Assembly (NCBI RefSeq): GCF_019991125.1
Contig: NZ_JAGENB010000006.1
Location: 62,001 to 126,000 of the forward strand
Origin: Phyllobacterium calauticae
GTDB lineage: Bacteria; Pseudomonadota; Alphaproteobacteria; Rhizobiales; Rhizobiaceae
Length of the DNA: 64,000 nt
Direction: 5' to 3'
Part shown: positions 1 to 12,048 of the stretch, piece by piece
Position numbering within the stretch: the first letter of the stretch is position 1
Layout: each line of letters begins with the position of its first letter
Notes under the pieces: model-generated
The model's database searches: none
Told to the model about the DNA's origin: nothing
The model's input: the letters and a program-made list of their open reading frames with translations, nothing else
Made by a program: the position numbers and the translations under genes

Positions 1-63
1 TTTCGACAGTTTGCCCTCTTCCATGGTCGGCGAGAGCGCTGGCATCAGAATATCTACAGGCAT
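1..63 (-). CDS. pdhB: Pyruvate dehydrogenase E1 component subunit beta, N-terminal fragment
   Basis: Only the first 21 codons are inside the window; the gene runs off the left edge. The peptide begins MPVDILMPALSPTMEEGKLS, the start of a lipoyl domain (the lipoyl lysine lies further on). A lipoyl domain fused to E1 beta is typical of alphaproteobacterial PdhB. The start codon lies 13 bp after the pdhA stop, so the two E1 subunits are co-transcribed. An E2 (pdhC) start could look similar, but adjacency to pdhA and the usual pdhA-pdhB-pdhC order favour pdhB. Confidence 0.85.
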   Translation of the reverse strand, partial: MPVDILMPALSPTMEEGKLSK

Positions 64-76
64 GGTTGCGCCTCCC

Positions 77-1108
77 TTAGAGCAGAATGTCGGTATAGAG
101 CTCGGATGCATCCGGCTCCGGATCGGACTGGGCGAAATCCGCTGCGTCGGCAACGATGTCGCGAACGTCCTTGTCGATCTTCTTCAGGTCGTCCTCGGTG
201 GACCAGCCCTTGTCGATCAACCGGCTCTTCACCTGCTCGATGGGATCGTGTTCGGAGCGCATCTTCTGCACTTCGTCCTTGGAACGGTACTTGGCCGGAT
301 CCGACATGGAGTGGCCGCGATACCGGTATGTCTGCATTTCCAGGATCATCGGGCCCTTGCCGGAGCGCGCCCATGCGGTGGCTTCTTCGCCAGCAGCCTG
401 AACGGCGCGGACATCCATGCCGTCGACCTGAATACCGGGGATATTGAAGGAAATGCCGCGACGGGAGAAATCGGTTTCGGCCGAAGCGCGGGAAACCGCC
501 GTACCCATGGCGTAACGATTGTTTTCGATGATGTAGATGACCGGCAGCTTCCAGAGCGCCGCCATGTTGAAGCTTTCGTAGACCTGGCCCTGGTTGGCCG
601 CGCCGTCACCGAAATAAGCAAGGGAGACATTGCCGTTGTCGCGATAGCGATTGGCAAAGGCGAGGCCCGTACCGAGGGAGACCTGCGCACCGACGATGCC
701 GTGACCGCCGTAAAAGTGCTTCTCTTTCGAGAACATGTGCATGGAGCCGCCCTTGCCCTTGGAAAGGCCGCCGCGGCGTCCGGTCAGCTCGGCCATGACG
801 CCCCGGGCGCTCATGCCGCAGGCCAGCATGTGGCCGTGGTCGCGATAACCGGTGATGACCTGATCGCCTTCAACCAGTGTCGCCTGCATGCCGGTCACAA
901 CAGCTTCCTGACCGATATAGAGATGGCAGAAACCGCCAATGAAACCCATACCGTAGAGCTGGCCGGCCTTTTCTTCGAAACGCCGGATCAGCAGCATTTC
1001 GCGGTAGGCGTAGAGCTCCTGCTCCTTTGTGTACTCGATTGGTTTTGGTGCTTTGACAGCAGAGGTCTGCGCAGAACGCGCAGGGCTTTTTTTCGCCCTC
1101 GTAGCCAT
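77..1108 (-). CDS. pdhA: Pyruvate dehydrogenase E1 component subunit alpha
   Basis: This is the thiamine-diphosphate-dependent E1 alpha subunit. It decarboxylates pyruvate and, with E1 beta, passes the acetyl group to lipoyl-E2 in the cytoplasmic pyruvate dehydrogenase complex. The 343-residue protein has the TPP/Mg motif GDGAANQGQ at residues 167-175 followed by the paired Asn at 196-197, and the conserved loop YRYRGHSMSDP at 261-271. An Ala/Lys/Pro-rich stretch of about 25 residues precedes the domain, as in other rhizobial PdhA proteins. A purine-rich ribosome site (GGGAGTGAG) precedes the ATG. It is first in the pdhA-pdhB operon and length is normal. Confidence 0.97.
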   Translation of the reverse strand: MATRAKKSPARSAQTSAVKAPKPIEYTKEQELYAYREMLLIRRFEEKAGQLYGMGFIGGFCHLYIGQEAVVTGMQATLVEGDQVITGYRDHGHMLACGMSARGVMAELTGRRGGLSKGKGGSMHMFSKEKHFYGGHGIVGAQVSLGTGLAFANRYRDNGNVSLAYFGDGAANQGQVYESFNMAALWKLPVIYIIENNRYAMGTAVSRASAETDFSRRGISFNIPGIQVDGMDVRAVQAAGEEATAWARSGKGPMILEMQTYRYRGHSMSDPAKYRSKDEVQKMRSEHDPIEQVKSRLIDKGWSTEDDLKKIDKDVRDIVADAADFAQSDPEPDASELYTDILL

Positions 1109-1236
1109 ATCTCACTCCCTGTTATTTTGTCGGACGACAATAGCAGCAGGAGCAGAACTTACAATATGCAGAATTGAATAAGAGCTATGCAAATAAGACG
1201 TTCAAAATGCACGATAAAAAGTGAATTAACCTGAAT

Positions 1237-1569
1237 TCAGTTAATAGTTAAATCACCCGAGCCACGCATAATTGTGACTTCGTCCGGCCGCGATACATTC
1301 AACGCCTTGCGGGCCTGTTCATCTAACATGTCCCGCTCGATTGTTCCATCATGCATAAGTTGTACTTCCCGTTCAAGCTCCGTGCGCGATGCCTTGACCG
1401 CGTCGTACTGGGCGCGCAGCAGCCGGGTCTGATCCTGCAGCTTGATGGTGGAGTAGAGACCGTATTCGCCGTGATAGGCATGGAAACCGAAATAGGCGAA
1501 AAACATCGAGGCAAGGATCGGCACGACAAGCCGTCCGCGATTGGTTTTCCGTCTCTGTTTTGTCCACAT
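1237..1569 (-). CDS. ftsB: Septum formation initiator family protein (FtsB/DivIC-like)
   Basis: A 110-residue bitopic membrane protein. It has a short basic cytoplasmic N-terminus (residues 1-13), one transmembrane helix at about 14-31, then a heptad-rich periplasmic coiled coil at about 38-75 (LQDQTRLLRAQYDAVKA). The C-terminal segment contains the family pattern around EQARKALNVSRPDEV. FtsB-type proteins bridge FtsL and FtsQ in the divisome. Its place between eno and pdhA matches other Rhizobiales and enterobacteria, where ftsB also neighbours eno. Sequence conservation in this family is weak, so the call rests on topology plus synteny. Confidence 0.85.
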   Translation of the reverse strand: MWTKQRRKTNRGRLVVPILASMFFAYFGFHAYHGEYGLYSTIKLQDQTRLLRAQYDAVKASRTELEREVQLMHDGTIERDMLDEQARKALNVSRPDEVTIMRGSGDLTIN

Positions 1570-1694
1570 GGCAAATGACCCGAAGGGATGCGGAATCAGG
1601 TCACGATGGCCCGATTAGTCACACGGCCATAAAACAATGTTTTGCTTAACAGCCGATTAAATTTGCCGTTCCGGCTGCTCTGGGGCAGCCCCAC

Positions 1695-1726
1695 CAAAAC
1701 AAAATGGCAGGCACAGGGCCCGCCAT
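1695..1726 (-). terminator. Rho-independent terminator of eno
   Basis: On the minus strand a 9-bp stem (atggcgggc pairing with gcctgccat, one mismatch) has a 5-nt loop at 1704-1726. It is followed by the T-rich run TTTTGTTTT at about 1695-1703. It lies 25 bp after the enolase stop codon. Confidence 0.75.
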
Positions 1727-1751
1727 CTCAATCGCTCGAATGTGATGCGTA

Positions 1752-3041
<1,290 letters not shown>

Positions 3042-3131
3042 TCAATTTGCATTGGGCAGCATTCGCCACTGGAATAGCGAATGAAGATGACAAGGAAAAT
3101 CCCCATGAAGACGAATTGTTGCTCAAAACAG

Positions 3132-3158
3132 AAAAAAGGCCGTCAGAGACGGCCTTTT
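3132..3158 (-). terminator. Rho-independent terminator of kdsA
   Basis: A perfect 11-bp stem (aaaaggccgtc with gacggcctttt) has a 3-nt loop. On the minus strand it ends in a run of six T (complement of 3132-3137). It lies 14 bp after the kdsA stop. Confidence 0.9.
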
Positions 3159-3171
3159 CCTGAAAATCAGA

Positions 3172-4002
3172 TCATGCCGACTTGGCGATCCGGTCGAACT
3201 CCAGCAGCTTTTCCAGTAGACGCGGCATCTGGTCGAGCGGCACCATGTTCGGGCCGTCCGATGGCGCATTGTCCGGGTCCTGGTGCGTTTCGATGAACAC
3301 GCCGGCCACGCCGACGGCAACGGCGGCACGCGCCAGCGTCTCGACAAACTCGCGCTGCCCGCCGGTGGAACCGCCCTGCCCGCCCGGCTGCTGCACCGAA
3401 TGAGTCGCATCGAAAATCACCGGCGCGCCGAAGCCCGCCATGATCGGCAGCGAACGCATGTCCGATACCAGCGTGTTGTAGCCGAAGGATGCGCCGCGCT
3501 CGGTCACCATCACATTCGGGTTGCCGCTTTCCGTGACCTTGGCAATGACGTTCTTCATATCCCAGGGTGCAAGGAACTGGCCCTTCTTGATGTTGACCAC
3601 CTTGCCGGTCCTGGCAGCAGCGATCAGCAGATCCGTCTGGCGGCAGAGAAACGCCGGGATCTGCAGCACATCGACGACTTCGCCCAGAACCGCGCACTGC
3701 TCTTCCGTGTGAACGTCGGTCAGCGTCGGCAGTCCGAACTCCTTGCGGATATCGGCGAAAACCGGCAGCGAATTTTCAAGGCCGAAGCCGCGCTTGCCGG
3801 TCAGCGACGTCCGGTTGGCCTTGTCGAAGCTCGACTTGTAGACCAGTCCGATGCCGAGCTTGCCCGTCAGCTCCTTCAGCGCGCCCGCCATGTCGAAGGC
3901 ATGCTGGCGGCTTTCCATCTGGCAAGGCCCGGCAATCAGCGAAAACTGCGCGGTATTGGAAAAGGCAACCGGGCCGGCGGAGACAGTGGAATTCAGGGAC
4001 AT
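3172..4002 (-). CDS. kdsA: 3-deoxy-8-phosphooctulonate synthase (Kdo-8-phosphate synthase)
   Basis: Condenses phosphoenolpyruvate with arabinose 5-phosphate to Kdo-8-phosphate, the committed step to the Kdo sugars of the lipopolysaccharide core. The 276-residue TIM-barrel protein shows the family motifs [10 protein letters not shown] near residue 22, [13 protein letters not shown], and the PEP-phosphate region [12 protein letters not shown]. Its start codon overlaps the stop of the upstream VOC-domain gene by one base (TGATG), implying translational coupling. A strong terminator follows. Confidence 0.97.
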   Translation of the reverse strand: MSLNSTVSAGPVAFSNTAQFSLIAGPCQMESRQHAFDMAGALKELTGKLGIGLVYKSSFDKANRTSLTGKRGFGLENSLPVFADIRKEFGLPTLTDVHTEEQCAVLGEVVDVLQIPAFLCRQTDLLIAAARTGKVVNIKKGQFLAPWDMKNVIAKVTESGNPNVMVTERGASFGYNTLVSDMRSLPIMAGFGAPVIFDATHSVQQPGGQGGSTGGQREFVETLARAAVAVGVAGVFIETHQDPDNAPSDGPNMVPLDQMPRLLEKLLEFDRIAKSA

Positions 4003-4898
4003 CAGGCAGCCTCAAATACAATGGCAGCGCCCTGTCCCGGTGCCCTATGCACAATCAGGCGGGAGCCGCGCTTTTCGGTGGAGATATTGTTGTTGGCGAG
4101 CAGCGTTTCAACCGCAGCCAGATCGCGAACTCCGACAACAAAGGCCTGCAAGCGCAAACCCCGCTCGTTTTCCGGCGCATCCAGACCGAGAAAGGATCGA
4201 AGGCCGGCAGGCGTCAGCACGGTGATATTGGCATTGGCAGCACGGATATCCATGCCGAAGGAATGGGCATTGACGTCGCGCTGGTTGACCAGTTCCTGCA
4301 AGGGATACTGGAAATCCGTCGGATTGACTTCCGACAGCACGATCTCACGCAAGCCTACCGCACCATTCCTGTGAGTCTGCAGGGCCGTGCGATCCACTTT
4401 CGGTGGATTGACACGCTGGCAGGTAAAGAAGAAGGCATCGGGAGCCCGCAGGTCCGCGGCAAAGGCAAGACGGAACCCCGCCACGCCTTCCGCACCATCC
4501 GGTGTTTTGAAGCCGCGCGAAAATTCCAGCATCCGGCCGGCCGATATACCGGATTTTACAAAAGCATCGTGATCGGCGCCGGCATCCTGCGTTCCCATGA
4601 CCAGGGCGGAAAAACCGTCCTGGCCCTGGCGGAAACGGTAGGCCTGATCGCGGGCGACGAAGACATTGCCGTTGCGCGCCTCGGTTTCACAGGTCTCGCG
4701 CTGGGCGATGGCCAATGGTTCCAGAAACGTGTCGTCACTGAAGAAGATGCAGGCGTTCTCGGTGCCGAACGGATGGATACCGGCGGGCGCAACGGTAAAG
4801 CCGAGCGCTTCCAGACGCTGGCGCGCCGTATCGAGGTCCACCGTCGGCAGAACCAGATGATCAACAGGTCGGGGCGTGCGCGGAGTTGCTATGGTCAT
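4002..4898 (-). CDS. VOC family protein (glyoxalase-like domain)
   Basis: A 298-residue protein with a vicinal-oxygen-chelate fold. The N-terminal beta-alpha-beta unit starts [21 protein letters not shown], and [10 protein letters not shown] fits the glyoxalase-like domain (Pfam Glyoxalase_3 type). The second half is less conserved. VOC proteins include dioxygenases, lyases and resistance proteins, and the substrate cannot be read here. The gene lies between pyrG and kdsA on the same strand, and its stop overlaps the kdsA start (TGATG), so the two are likely made together. I cannot assign a reaction. Confidence 0.8.
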   Translation of the reverse strand: MTIATPRTPRPVDHLVLPTVDLDTARQRLEALGFTVAPAGIHPFGTENACIFFSDDTFLEPLAIAQRETCETEARNGNVFVARDQAYRFRQGQDGFSALVMGTQDAGADHDAFVKSGISAGRMLEFSRGFKTPDGAEGVAGFRLAFAADLRAPDAFFFTCQRVNPPKVDRTALQTHRNGAVGLREIVLSEVNPTDFQYPLQELVNQRDVNAHSFGMDIRAANANITVLTPAGLRSFLGLDAPENERGLRLQAFVVGVRDLAAVETLLANNNISTEKRGSRLIVHRAPGQGAAIVFEAA

Positions 4899-4953
4899 GG
4901 GAGAAGGGTGTGCCTCAATGCGGACTGCAATTCAAGCCACACCCCATATTGTT

Positions 4954-6594
<1,641 letters not shown>

Positions 6595-6621
6595 TTAGTC
6601 CTTTGTGAGTGATTTGGCCAC

Positions 6622-6650
6622 AAAAAAATCGGCATGAAAGCCGTTTTTCC
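6622..6650 (-). promoter_or_regulatory. Terminator-like hairpin in the pyrG leader
   Basis: On the minus strand, AAAAACGGC and GCCG flank a 6-nt loop, and the stem is followed by ATTTTTTTG (seven T in a row, complement of 6622-6628). It ends about 40 nt before the pyrG start. The upstream L,D-transpeptidase already has its own terminator at 6678-6706. So this is either a second tandem terminator or an attenuator of pyrG. The structure is seen; the role is inferred. Confidence 0.5.
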
Positions 6651-6677
6651 CGTGCCAATATCTTTTTCAAACAAGCA

Positions 6678-6706
6678 AAACGGCCAGACGTTAGGTCTGG
6701 CCGTTT
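6678..6706 (-). terminator. Terminator of the L,D-transpeptidase gene
   Basis: A perfect 12-bp stem (aaacggccagac with gtctggccgttt) has a 5-nt loop and is followed on the minus strand by TTTTGCTTG. It lies 21 bp after the stop of the gene at 6728-7408. Confidence 0.85.
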
Positions 6707-6727
6707 CAATTCAGCGACGAATAGTTC

Positions 6728-7408
6728 TTACAGTACAACCACTTCCGTGCCAACAGTGACGCGGTTGTAAAGATCGATCACGTGATCATTGACCATGCGG
6801 AAACAACCGTTCGAAGCGGAGCTGCCGATGGTCCAGGGCTGCACGGTACCGTGAATACGGATATAGGTATCCTTGTTGCCCTGCGAAAGGTAGAGAGCGC
6901 GCGCGCCGAGCGGATTGCCTGGACCACCGTCCATGCCGTTCTCATACTTGGCGTAATGATTTGGTTCGCGCTCGATCATTTCCTTGGTCGGGATCCAACG
7001 GGGCCATTCGCGCTTGGTGCGGATTTCGGCGGTACCCTTGAATTCGAGACCTTCCTTGCCGACGGCAATGCCATAGCGGCGTGCGGTGGTGGAGGACTCA
7101 ACCAGATAAAGGAACTTCTGCTTCGGATCGATGACGATGGTGCCGGTCTTGTAACCGGTGAAGGAAACGTCCTGCGGCAGATACTTCGGATCGAGCGAAT
7201 AGTTGCGCTTGGCCGCTGCCGCCGTTGCACGGGCGGGCTTGCGGGCCTGCGAAACCTTGGCTGGTTTTGCCGTGGAAGCGGTTGGCGTCGTGTCAACCTT
7301 TGCCGCATCGGCAGGCGTTGCGGCCGTATTGACGGTGGACTGAGCGAATGCCGATCCGGACATGGCCAGAACAGAAATTCCGATGAGCAGAGAGCGACGT
7401 GAAATCAT
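6728..7408 (-). CDS. L,D-transpeptidase (YkuD domain), exported
   Basis: Periplasmic peptidoglycan or protein cross-linking enzyme of the ErfK/YbiS/YcfS/YnhG family. The chosen ATG gives 226 residues, beginning with a signal peptide (MISRRSLLIGISVLAMSGSAFA, cut after AFA). A longer reading frame upstream lacks a ribosome site, whereas GGGAAC precedes this ATG. A Pro/Ala/Thr-rich linker (residues about 25-65) leads to the YkuD domain. The catalytic region has RIHGTVQPWTIGSSASNGCFRM, with the nucleophile Cys in SNGCFRM. In rhizobia and Brucella such enzymes also link lipoproteins or outer-membrane proteins to peptidoglycan; which applies here is unknown. Confidence 0.9.
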   Translation of the reverse strand: MISRRSLLIGISVLAMSGSAFAQSTVNTAATPADAAKVDTTPTASTAKPAKVSQARKPARATAAAAKRNYSLDPKYLPQDVSFTGYKTGTIVIDPKQKFLYLVESSTTARRYGIAVGKEGLEFKGTAEIRTKREWPRWIPTKEMIEREPNHYAKYENGMDGGPGNPLGARALYLSQGNKDTYIRIHGTVQPWTIGSSASNGCFRMVNDHVIDLYNRVTVGTEVVVL

Positions 7409-7538
7409 AGTGTTAGTTCCCGGATAATATGCACGCGCCATCAGCGGCACTTGCCAGGCCCCCAAGGCCAAACCTGACTATGGCGATATCTGAAGACTGT
7501 TTTCCACTCAATGCAAATCACCGTGAAGAACTGCCCAG

Positions 7539-7605
7539 ACTGATTCTTCACCGCCAAGGGTTGCGGAAGCGCAACACATTTGCTGCGCATCCGCAAAGAA
7601 TCAGT
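7539..7605. repeat. Nested inverted repeat downstream of secG
   Basis: The outer arms ACTGATTCTT (7539-7548) and AAGAATCAGT (7596-7605) are perfect complements. They enclose inner arms TTGCGGAAGCGCA (7561-7573) and TGCGCATCCGCAA (7584-7596) with one mismatch. It starts 12 bp after the secG stop. There is no T-run, so it is not a classical terminator. It may be an mRNA-stabilising stem or a dispersed intergenic repeat. Confidence 0.55.
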
Positions 7606-7616
7606 TTCAGCGGCGG

Positions 7617-8084
7617 TTACTGCGAATTGGGAACAGGATTTGCAGGCTGTGCCGGCGCGGCCGGAGCAGCAGGCGCAGGCGCTGTTGATTCGGCCGGTGC
7701 CGGAGCCGCTGGTGCGGCCGGTGCCGAAGCGTCAGACGCCGGCGGCGTCGTGGTCGCAGCACCCGGAAGCTGATTGAGAATGCCGCCCGATGCCGGCTGT
7801 CCGCCGGTTGCGGGCTGTCCACCCGTCGTTGCCGGGATACGGTTGAGAATATCCGTCGGGCTTTCGGCGTAGCGCGACATGATGCCCAGCGCCAGGGACG
7901 TGATGAAAAAGCCCGTCGCAAGAATCGCCGTTGCCCGCGTAAGCACGTTGGCAGCGCCGCGTGCGCTCATGAAACCCGAGCCGCCACCGATCCCAAGACC
8001 GCCGCCTTCAGAGCGCTGCATGAGCACAACTCCAACGAGGGCAAGTACAATCAGAAGATGAATGACGATGACGACGGTTTGCAT
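7617..8084 (-). CDS. secG: Protein-export membrane protein SecG
   Basis: Non-essential subunit of the SecYEG translocon that assists the SecA cycle. The 155-residue protein has the two transmembrane helices of the family (about residues 3-22 and 52-70). Between them is the conserved cytoplasmic loop LMQRSEGGGLGIGGGSGFMSARGAAN. A tail of about 75 residues follows, made almost only of Ala, Pro, Gly, Thr and Ser. Alphaproteobacterial SecG proteins often carry such low-complexity tails. It sits between tpiA and the L,D-transpeptidase on the same strand. Confidence 0.95.
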   Translation of the reverse strand: MQTVVIVIHLLIVLALVGVVLMQRSEGGGLGIGGGSGFMSARGAANVLTRATAILATGFFITSLALGIMSRYAESPTDILNRIPATTGGQPATGGQPASGGILNQLPGAATTTPPASDASAPAAPAAPAPAESTAPAPAAPAAPAQPANPVPNSQ

Positions 8085-8196
8085 GGGGTATTTTCTGCTT
8101 TCTAGGTGTCGGACGCGGCTCTTTACACCGTATCTCTTAATAAACCAAGCCCGTCAGCGGACAGTTTTCTCGGCAATTCGGCGCTTTTGATGCTCG

Positions 8197-8961
8197 TCAG
8201 AGCGAATGGTACGCCTCACAGATGGCCAGGAAGTCCACGGCTTTCAAGCTCGCGCCGCCAACAAGTGCGCCATCGACGTTCGCGATGCCCAGGAGCTCGA
8301 CCGCATTGGAGGGCTTTACCGAGCCGCCATAGAGAATGCGCTGCCGCGCACCTTCCGCACCAAAACGCGCGGTCAGCGCCGCACGGATCGACGCGTGAAC
8401 CTCACGGACATCCTCGGCGGTCGGCGTCAATCCGGTCCCGATCGCCCATACCGGCTCGTAGGCGATAACCGTATTGGCAGCGGTGGCTCCATCGGGGATG
8501 GAACCGGCGAGCTGCGTTGCAATGATATCGAGCGTCGCTCCGGCCTTGCGCTGTGCTTCGGTCTCGCCGATGCAGATGATCGCGACCAGTCCGGCGTCCC
8601 ATGCGGCGACGGCCTTGGCATTGACCATTGCATCGGTCTCGCCGTGATCCGTGCGCCGCTCGGAATGTCCGACAATGACATGCGATGCGCCGGCATCCTT
8701 CAACATGTCGGCGGAGACATCGCCCGTGTGCGCGCCGGACTTTTTCGCATGGCAATCCTCGCCGCCAATGGCAAGCGCCTCGCCTTCGACGGACTGGGCT
8801 GCCCGGAAAACCAGCGTGGCCGGCACACAGATCAATGCGTCAATCTTCTCGCCAATGGCCGAATTCGGCCGGTTGACGATAATGCGCAGTTCATCCAGAG
8901 ACTCTCCCGTCCCGTTCATTTTCCAGTTACCAGCGACGAGTGGACGGACATCAGGGGTCAT
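8197..8961 (-). CDS. tpiA: Triosephosphate isomerase
   Basis: Interconverts dihydroxyacetone phosphate and glyceraldehyde 3-phosphate. At 254 residues the length is normal. Visible catalytic features are the Lys of AGNWKMNG (residue 14), the His of VIVGHSERR, and the Glu and flexible loop of [15 protein letters not shown]. The phosphate-binding end reads YGGSVKPSN. It lies upstream of secG on the same strand with a 112-bp gap, and its promoter region is shared divergently with the ppiD-like gene. Confidence 0.98.
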   Translation of the reverse strand: MTPDVRPLVAGNWKMNGTGESLDELRIIVNRPNSAIGEKIDALICVPATLVFRAAQSVEGEALAIGGEDCHAKKSGAHTGDVSADMLKDAGASHVIVGHSERRTDHGETDAMVNAKAVAAWDAGLVAIICIGETEAQRKAGATLDIIATQLAGSIPDGATAANTVIAYEPVWAIGTGLTPTAEDVREVHASIRAALTARFGAEGARQRILYGGSVKPSNAVELLGIANVDGALVGGASLKAVDFLAICEAYHSL

Positions 8962-9115
8962 TCGGCGTTCCTCAAGACGATAGATTTGATGATTTCTCGG
9001 TCATTTGATTGTCTGACTAGCAAATTCACTTGATAAAGCAATCGACACAAGCCCTTCATGACGCTATTCCCCTAAGCAATTCAATTTGAGCCTCATACTG
9101 TTACGGTGACTTTCT

Positions 9116-11008
9116 ATGCTCGATTCCTTGCGCGACGTGGCCCAGACCTGGGTAGCCAAGCTGCTTCTTGCTCTTCTTGGCGTCAGTTTTGTTGGCTGGG
9201 GCGTTTCCAATACCATTCTCAGCGCCGTCGGCAATGGTTCGGCGATCAGCGCCGGAAGCTCGAAAGTCTCACCGGTCGAATATCGTCTGGCCTATGACCG
9301 CCAGCTTGCCGCCCTGCAGCAGCGTTTTGGCCAGCGTTTCACCCGTGAACAGGCCGATGCCATTGGCGTCAGCAACCAGGTGCAGGCGCAGCTTGTCGCC
9401 GGTGTCGTGCTCGACGAGGAAGCGCGGAAAATGTCGCTTGGCCTGTCCAAGGATCGCCTGGCACAGCTGGCCGCCGAAGATCCGGCGTTTCAGGGGCCCG
9501 ACGGCCGTTTCAATCCCGGCCAGTTTGATCTGGTGCTGCGCAATGCCGGCATGACCCCGCAAGGCTATCTCGACAGCCGCAGCAAGATCGCCCGCCGCCA
9601 GCAGATCGTCGAAGCCGTCGCCGACGGCATCACGGTGCCCGATACGCTGCTGAAGGCGGTCGCGACCTATAAAGGCGAATCCCGCACCATCGACTACGTC
9701 TCGATGCCGAAATCCTTCATCACCGACATCCCTGCCCCCAGCGATGCGGACCTGAAGACCTATTTCGACGCGAACAAGGAAGCCTACGCAGCGCCGCAGT
9801 ATCGCAAGATCACCTACGTCAAGCTTGAACCCAAGGACATTGCCGACCAGGCGTCGGTTTCGCCCGAGGAGATCAAGGCGGAATATGACAAGAACATTGC
9901 CCGCTATACCTCGCCGGAAACCCGCACCATCGAACAGCTGACCTTTGCCAATGCCGATGCAGCCAAGGCTGCCCATGACCGTCTGGCTGCAGGCACCTCG
10001 TTCGACGATGAAGTGAAGGCCGAAGGCAAGACAATGAATGACGTGCGTCTTGGCACGTTCCAGCGCAACGCCCTGCCCGACCAGACCATTGCCGATGCGA
10101 TCTTCAAGCTTCAGGCCGGAAATGTCAGCGATGTGATCACCGGCGCGTTTGGCCCGGTCATCGTGCGGGTGACTGCCGCCGCACCGCAGGTCATCAAACC
10201 GCTTTCCGAGGTGGAGAAGGATATTCGCGAGACGATCGCGCTTTCCCTCGCCGCATCATCTGTCATGTCCGTGCACGACGCCTATGAGAATGCCCGGGCC
10301 GACGGCGCGACCATGGCCGATGCCGCCGCCAAACAGAACCTCAAAGTGGTCACCATTGATGCCGTCGACCAGTCGGGTCGCGGACCGGACGACAAGGAGA
10401 TTCCTGGTATTCCGTTCGGTGAAAATCTTCTGGCTGCCGCCTTCCTTGCCGATCAGGGTTTTGACAATGAGCCGCTCAATATCGGTCCGAACAGTTTCCT
10501 CTGGTACGATGTCACCGGCATCACACCGGCACGCGACCGCACCCTCGATGAAGTGAAGGCGCGGGTCACGGACAACTGGCGGACGGCCGAACTTGAAAAG
10601 CGCCTCAATGAAAAGGCCGAGGAAGTGCGCAAGCGCGTTGCATCCGGCACATCGCTGGACGACATCGCGGCTGAATTCAAGTTCACCAAGGAAACCAAAC
10701 GCGGCATCACGCGCCAGTCAAAGGATACCGACCTCGGTGTCGGCGGCGTTGCCTCGGTGTTCGACGGGCCCAACGGTCTGGTCGGTGTTACGGAATCGGC
10801 GGCGGACCAGTCGAAGCTGATCTTCAAGGTGACGGAATCGATCGAACCGTTGAATGTGGGACCGGACTCGCTGACCAAGGCGGAGAAGGATACCTTCACG
10901 TCGCGCCTGTCCGACGATCTGCTGGACCAGCTGGTCATGCAGTTGCAGACCGTCTATCCCGTCACCATCAACAAGACCGTTATTAATCAGGCGCTTGCCC
11001 GCCAGTGA
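9116..11008 (+). CDS. ppiD: Peptidyl-prolyl isomerase / periplasmic folding factor (PpiD/SurA_N type)
   Basis: A 630-residue membrane-anchored chaperone. One transmembrane helix at about 13-34 (VAKLLLALLGVSFVGWGVSN) is followed by a SurA_N-like helical domain (to about 170). A parvulin-type PPIase domain follows at about 240-360, recognisable by the segment NALPDQTIADAIFKLQAGNVSDVITGAFGPVIVRV. A C-terminal helical lobe completes it. PpiD proteins sit on the inner membrane near the translocon and help newly exported proteins fold. The gene lies 18 bp before trpD, so it may be the first gene of the trpDC-moaC-moeA transcript. The symbol is by family, not orthology proof. Confidence 0.85.
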   Translation: MLDSLRDVAQTWVAKLLLALLGVSFVGWGVSNTILSAVGNGSAISAGSSKVSPVEYRLAYDRQLAALQQRFGQRFTREQADAIGVSNQVQAQLVAGVVLDEEARKMSLGLSKDRLAQLAAEDPAFQGPDGRFNPGQFDLVLRNAGMTPQGYLDSRSKIARRQQIVEAVADGITVPDTLLKAVATYKGESRTIDYVSMPKSFITDIPAPSDADLKTYFDANKEAYAAPQYRKITYVKLEPKDIADQASVSPEEIKAEYDKNIARYTSPETRTIEQLTFANADAAKAAHDRLAAGTSFDDEVKAEGKTMNDVRLGTFQRNALPDQTIADAIFKLQAGNVSDVITGAFGPVIVRVTAAAPQVIKPLSEVEKDIRETIALSLAASSVMSVHDAYENARADGATMADAAAKQNLKVVTIDAVDQSGRGPDDKEIPGIPFGENLLAAAFLADQGFDNEPLNIGPNSFLWYDVTGITPARDRTLDEVKARVTDNWRTAELEKRLNEKAEEVRKRVASGTSLDDIAAEFKFTKETKRGITRQSKDTDLGVGGVASVFDGPNGLVGVTESAADQSKLIFKVTESIEPLNVGPDSLTKAEKDTFTSRLSDDLLDQLVMQLQTVYPVTINKTVINQALARQ

Positions 11009-11026
11009 TTGCAGTGAGACCCAGGA

Positions 11027-12046
11027 ATGGCTGAACTGAAACGTTTCATCGGCATTGCGGCAGCGGGAAAAGCGCTTTCCCGCGAGGAAGCCGTGGAAGC
11101 CTTCGACATCATGATGTCGGGACAGGCAACCCCGGCGCAGATCGGCGCCCTGCTCATGGCCCTGCGGGTGCGCGGCGAGCAGGTTGACGAGATTGCCGGA
11201 GCGGTCTCGGCCATGCGCTCGAAAATGCTTCCCGTGAAGGCCGTGCCCGGCGCCATCGATATCGTCGGCACCGGCGGGGACCAGTCGGGTTCCTACAACG
11301 TTTCAACCTGCGCCGCCTTTGTGGCGGCTGGCGCCGGCGTGCCGGTTGCCAAGCACGGCAATCGCGCCCTCTCCTCGCGCTCCGGCGCGGCCGATACGCT
11401 GGCAGCGCTCGGCATCAACATCGAAATCGGTCCCGATCTGATCTCCACCTGCATCGAGGAAGCCGGTATCGGCTTCATGTTCGCGCCGTCGCACCATCCG
11501 GCGATGAAGCATGTCGGCCCCGCCCGGGTCGAACTTGGCACCCGCACCATCTTCAATCTGCTGGGCCCACTGACCAATCCCGCAGGCGTTACCCGCCAGC
11601 TCGTCGGCGTCTATGCGCCCGAATGGGTGGAACCCATCGCGCAGGTATTGAAGAACCTCGGTTCGGAATCCGTCTGGGTCGTGCATGGCGATGGTCTCGA
11701 CGAAATCACCACGGCGGGCGTCACCAAAGTCGCTGCCCTTGAAAACGGTGCGATCCGCACCTTCGAGATCGAACCCGAAGCCTTTGGCCTGCGCCTTGTC
11801 GATCCCCAGGATCTCAAGGGCGGCACGGCGGAAGAAAACGCGGTCTCGCTGCTCTCCGTCCTTGACGGCGCGCATGGTGCCTATCGCGATATCACCCTGT
11901 TCAATGCGGGTGCCGGACTGGTTGTCGCTGGCGCCACCGGCGACCTGAAAACCGGCATCAGCATGGCGGCCCATTCCATCGACAGCGGTGCGGCGCGAAA
12001 TGTGCTAAAGAAGCTGGTGCACGTATCCAACAGCAAGGCTGACTGA
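11027..12046 (+). CDS. trpD: Anthranilate phosphoribosyltransferase
   Basis: Second step of tryptophan synthesis: transfers phosphoribose from PRPP to anthranilate. The 339-residue protein shows the PRPP-binding [14 protein letters not shown] at residues 81-94, the anthranilate-site region [15 protein letters not shown] at 109-123, and the conserved GPLTNPAG. It is 2 bp from trpC. In this lineage trpE(G) is elsewhere and trpD-trpC sit with molybdenum-cofactor genes. Confidence 0.98.
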   Translation: MAELKRFIGIAAAGKALSREEAVEAFDIMMSGQATPAQIGALLMALRVRGEQVDEIAGAVSAMRSKMLPVKAVPGAIDIVGTGGDQSGSYNVSTCAAFVAAGAGVPVAKHGNRALSSRSGAADTLAALGINIEIGPDLISTCIEEAGIGFMFAPSHHPAMKHVGPARVELGTRTIFNLLGPLTNPAGVTRQLVGVYAPEWVEPIAQVLKNLGSESVWVVHGDGLDEITTAGVTKVAALENGAIRTFEIEPEAFGLRLVDPQDLKGGTAEENAVSLLSVLDGAHGAYRDITLFNAGAGLVVAGATGDLKTGISMAAHSIDSGAARNVLKKLVHVSNSKAD

Positions 12047-12048
12047 CC

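Noticed and set aside
11-1177. A 388-codon open frame on the plus strand over pdhA
   Set aside because: It is antisense to a clear E1 alpha gene, with no family features and no ribosome site; high-GC codon bias keeps shadow frames open.
7660-7860. GC-rich near-repeats in the secG tail as a tandem repeat
   Set aside because: They reflect Ala/Pro/Gly codons in a low-complexity tail, not a repeat unit at DNA level.
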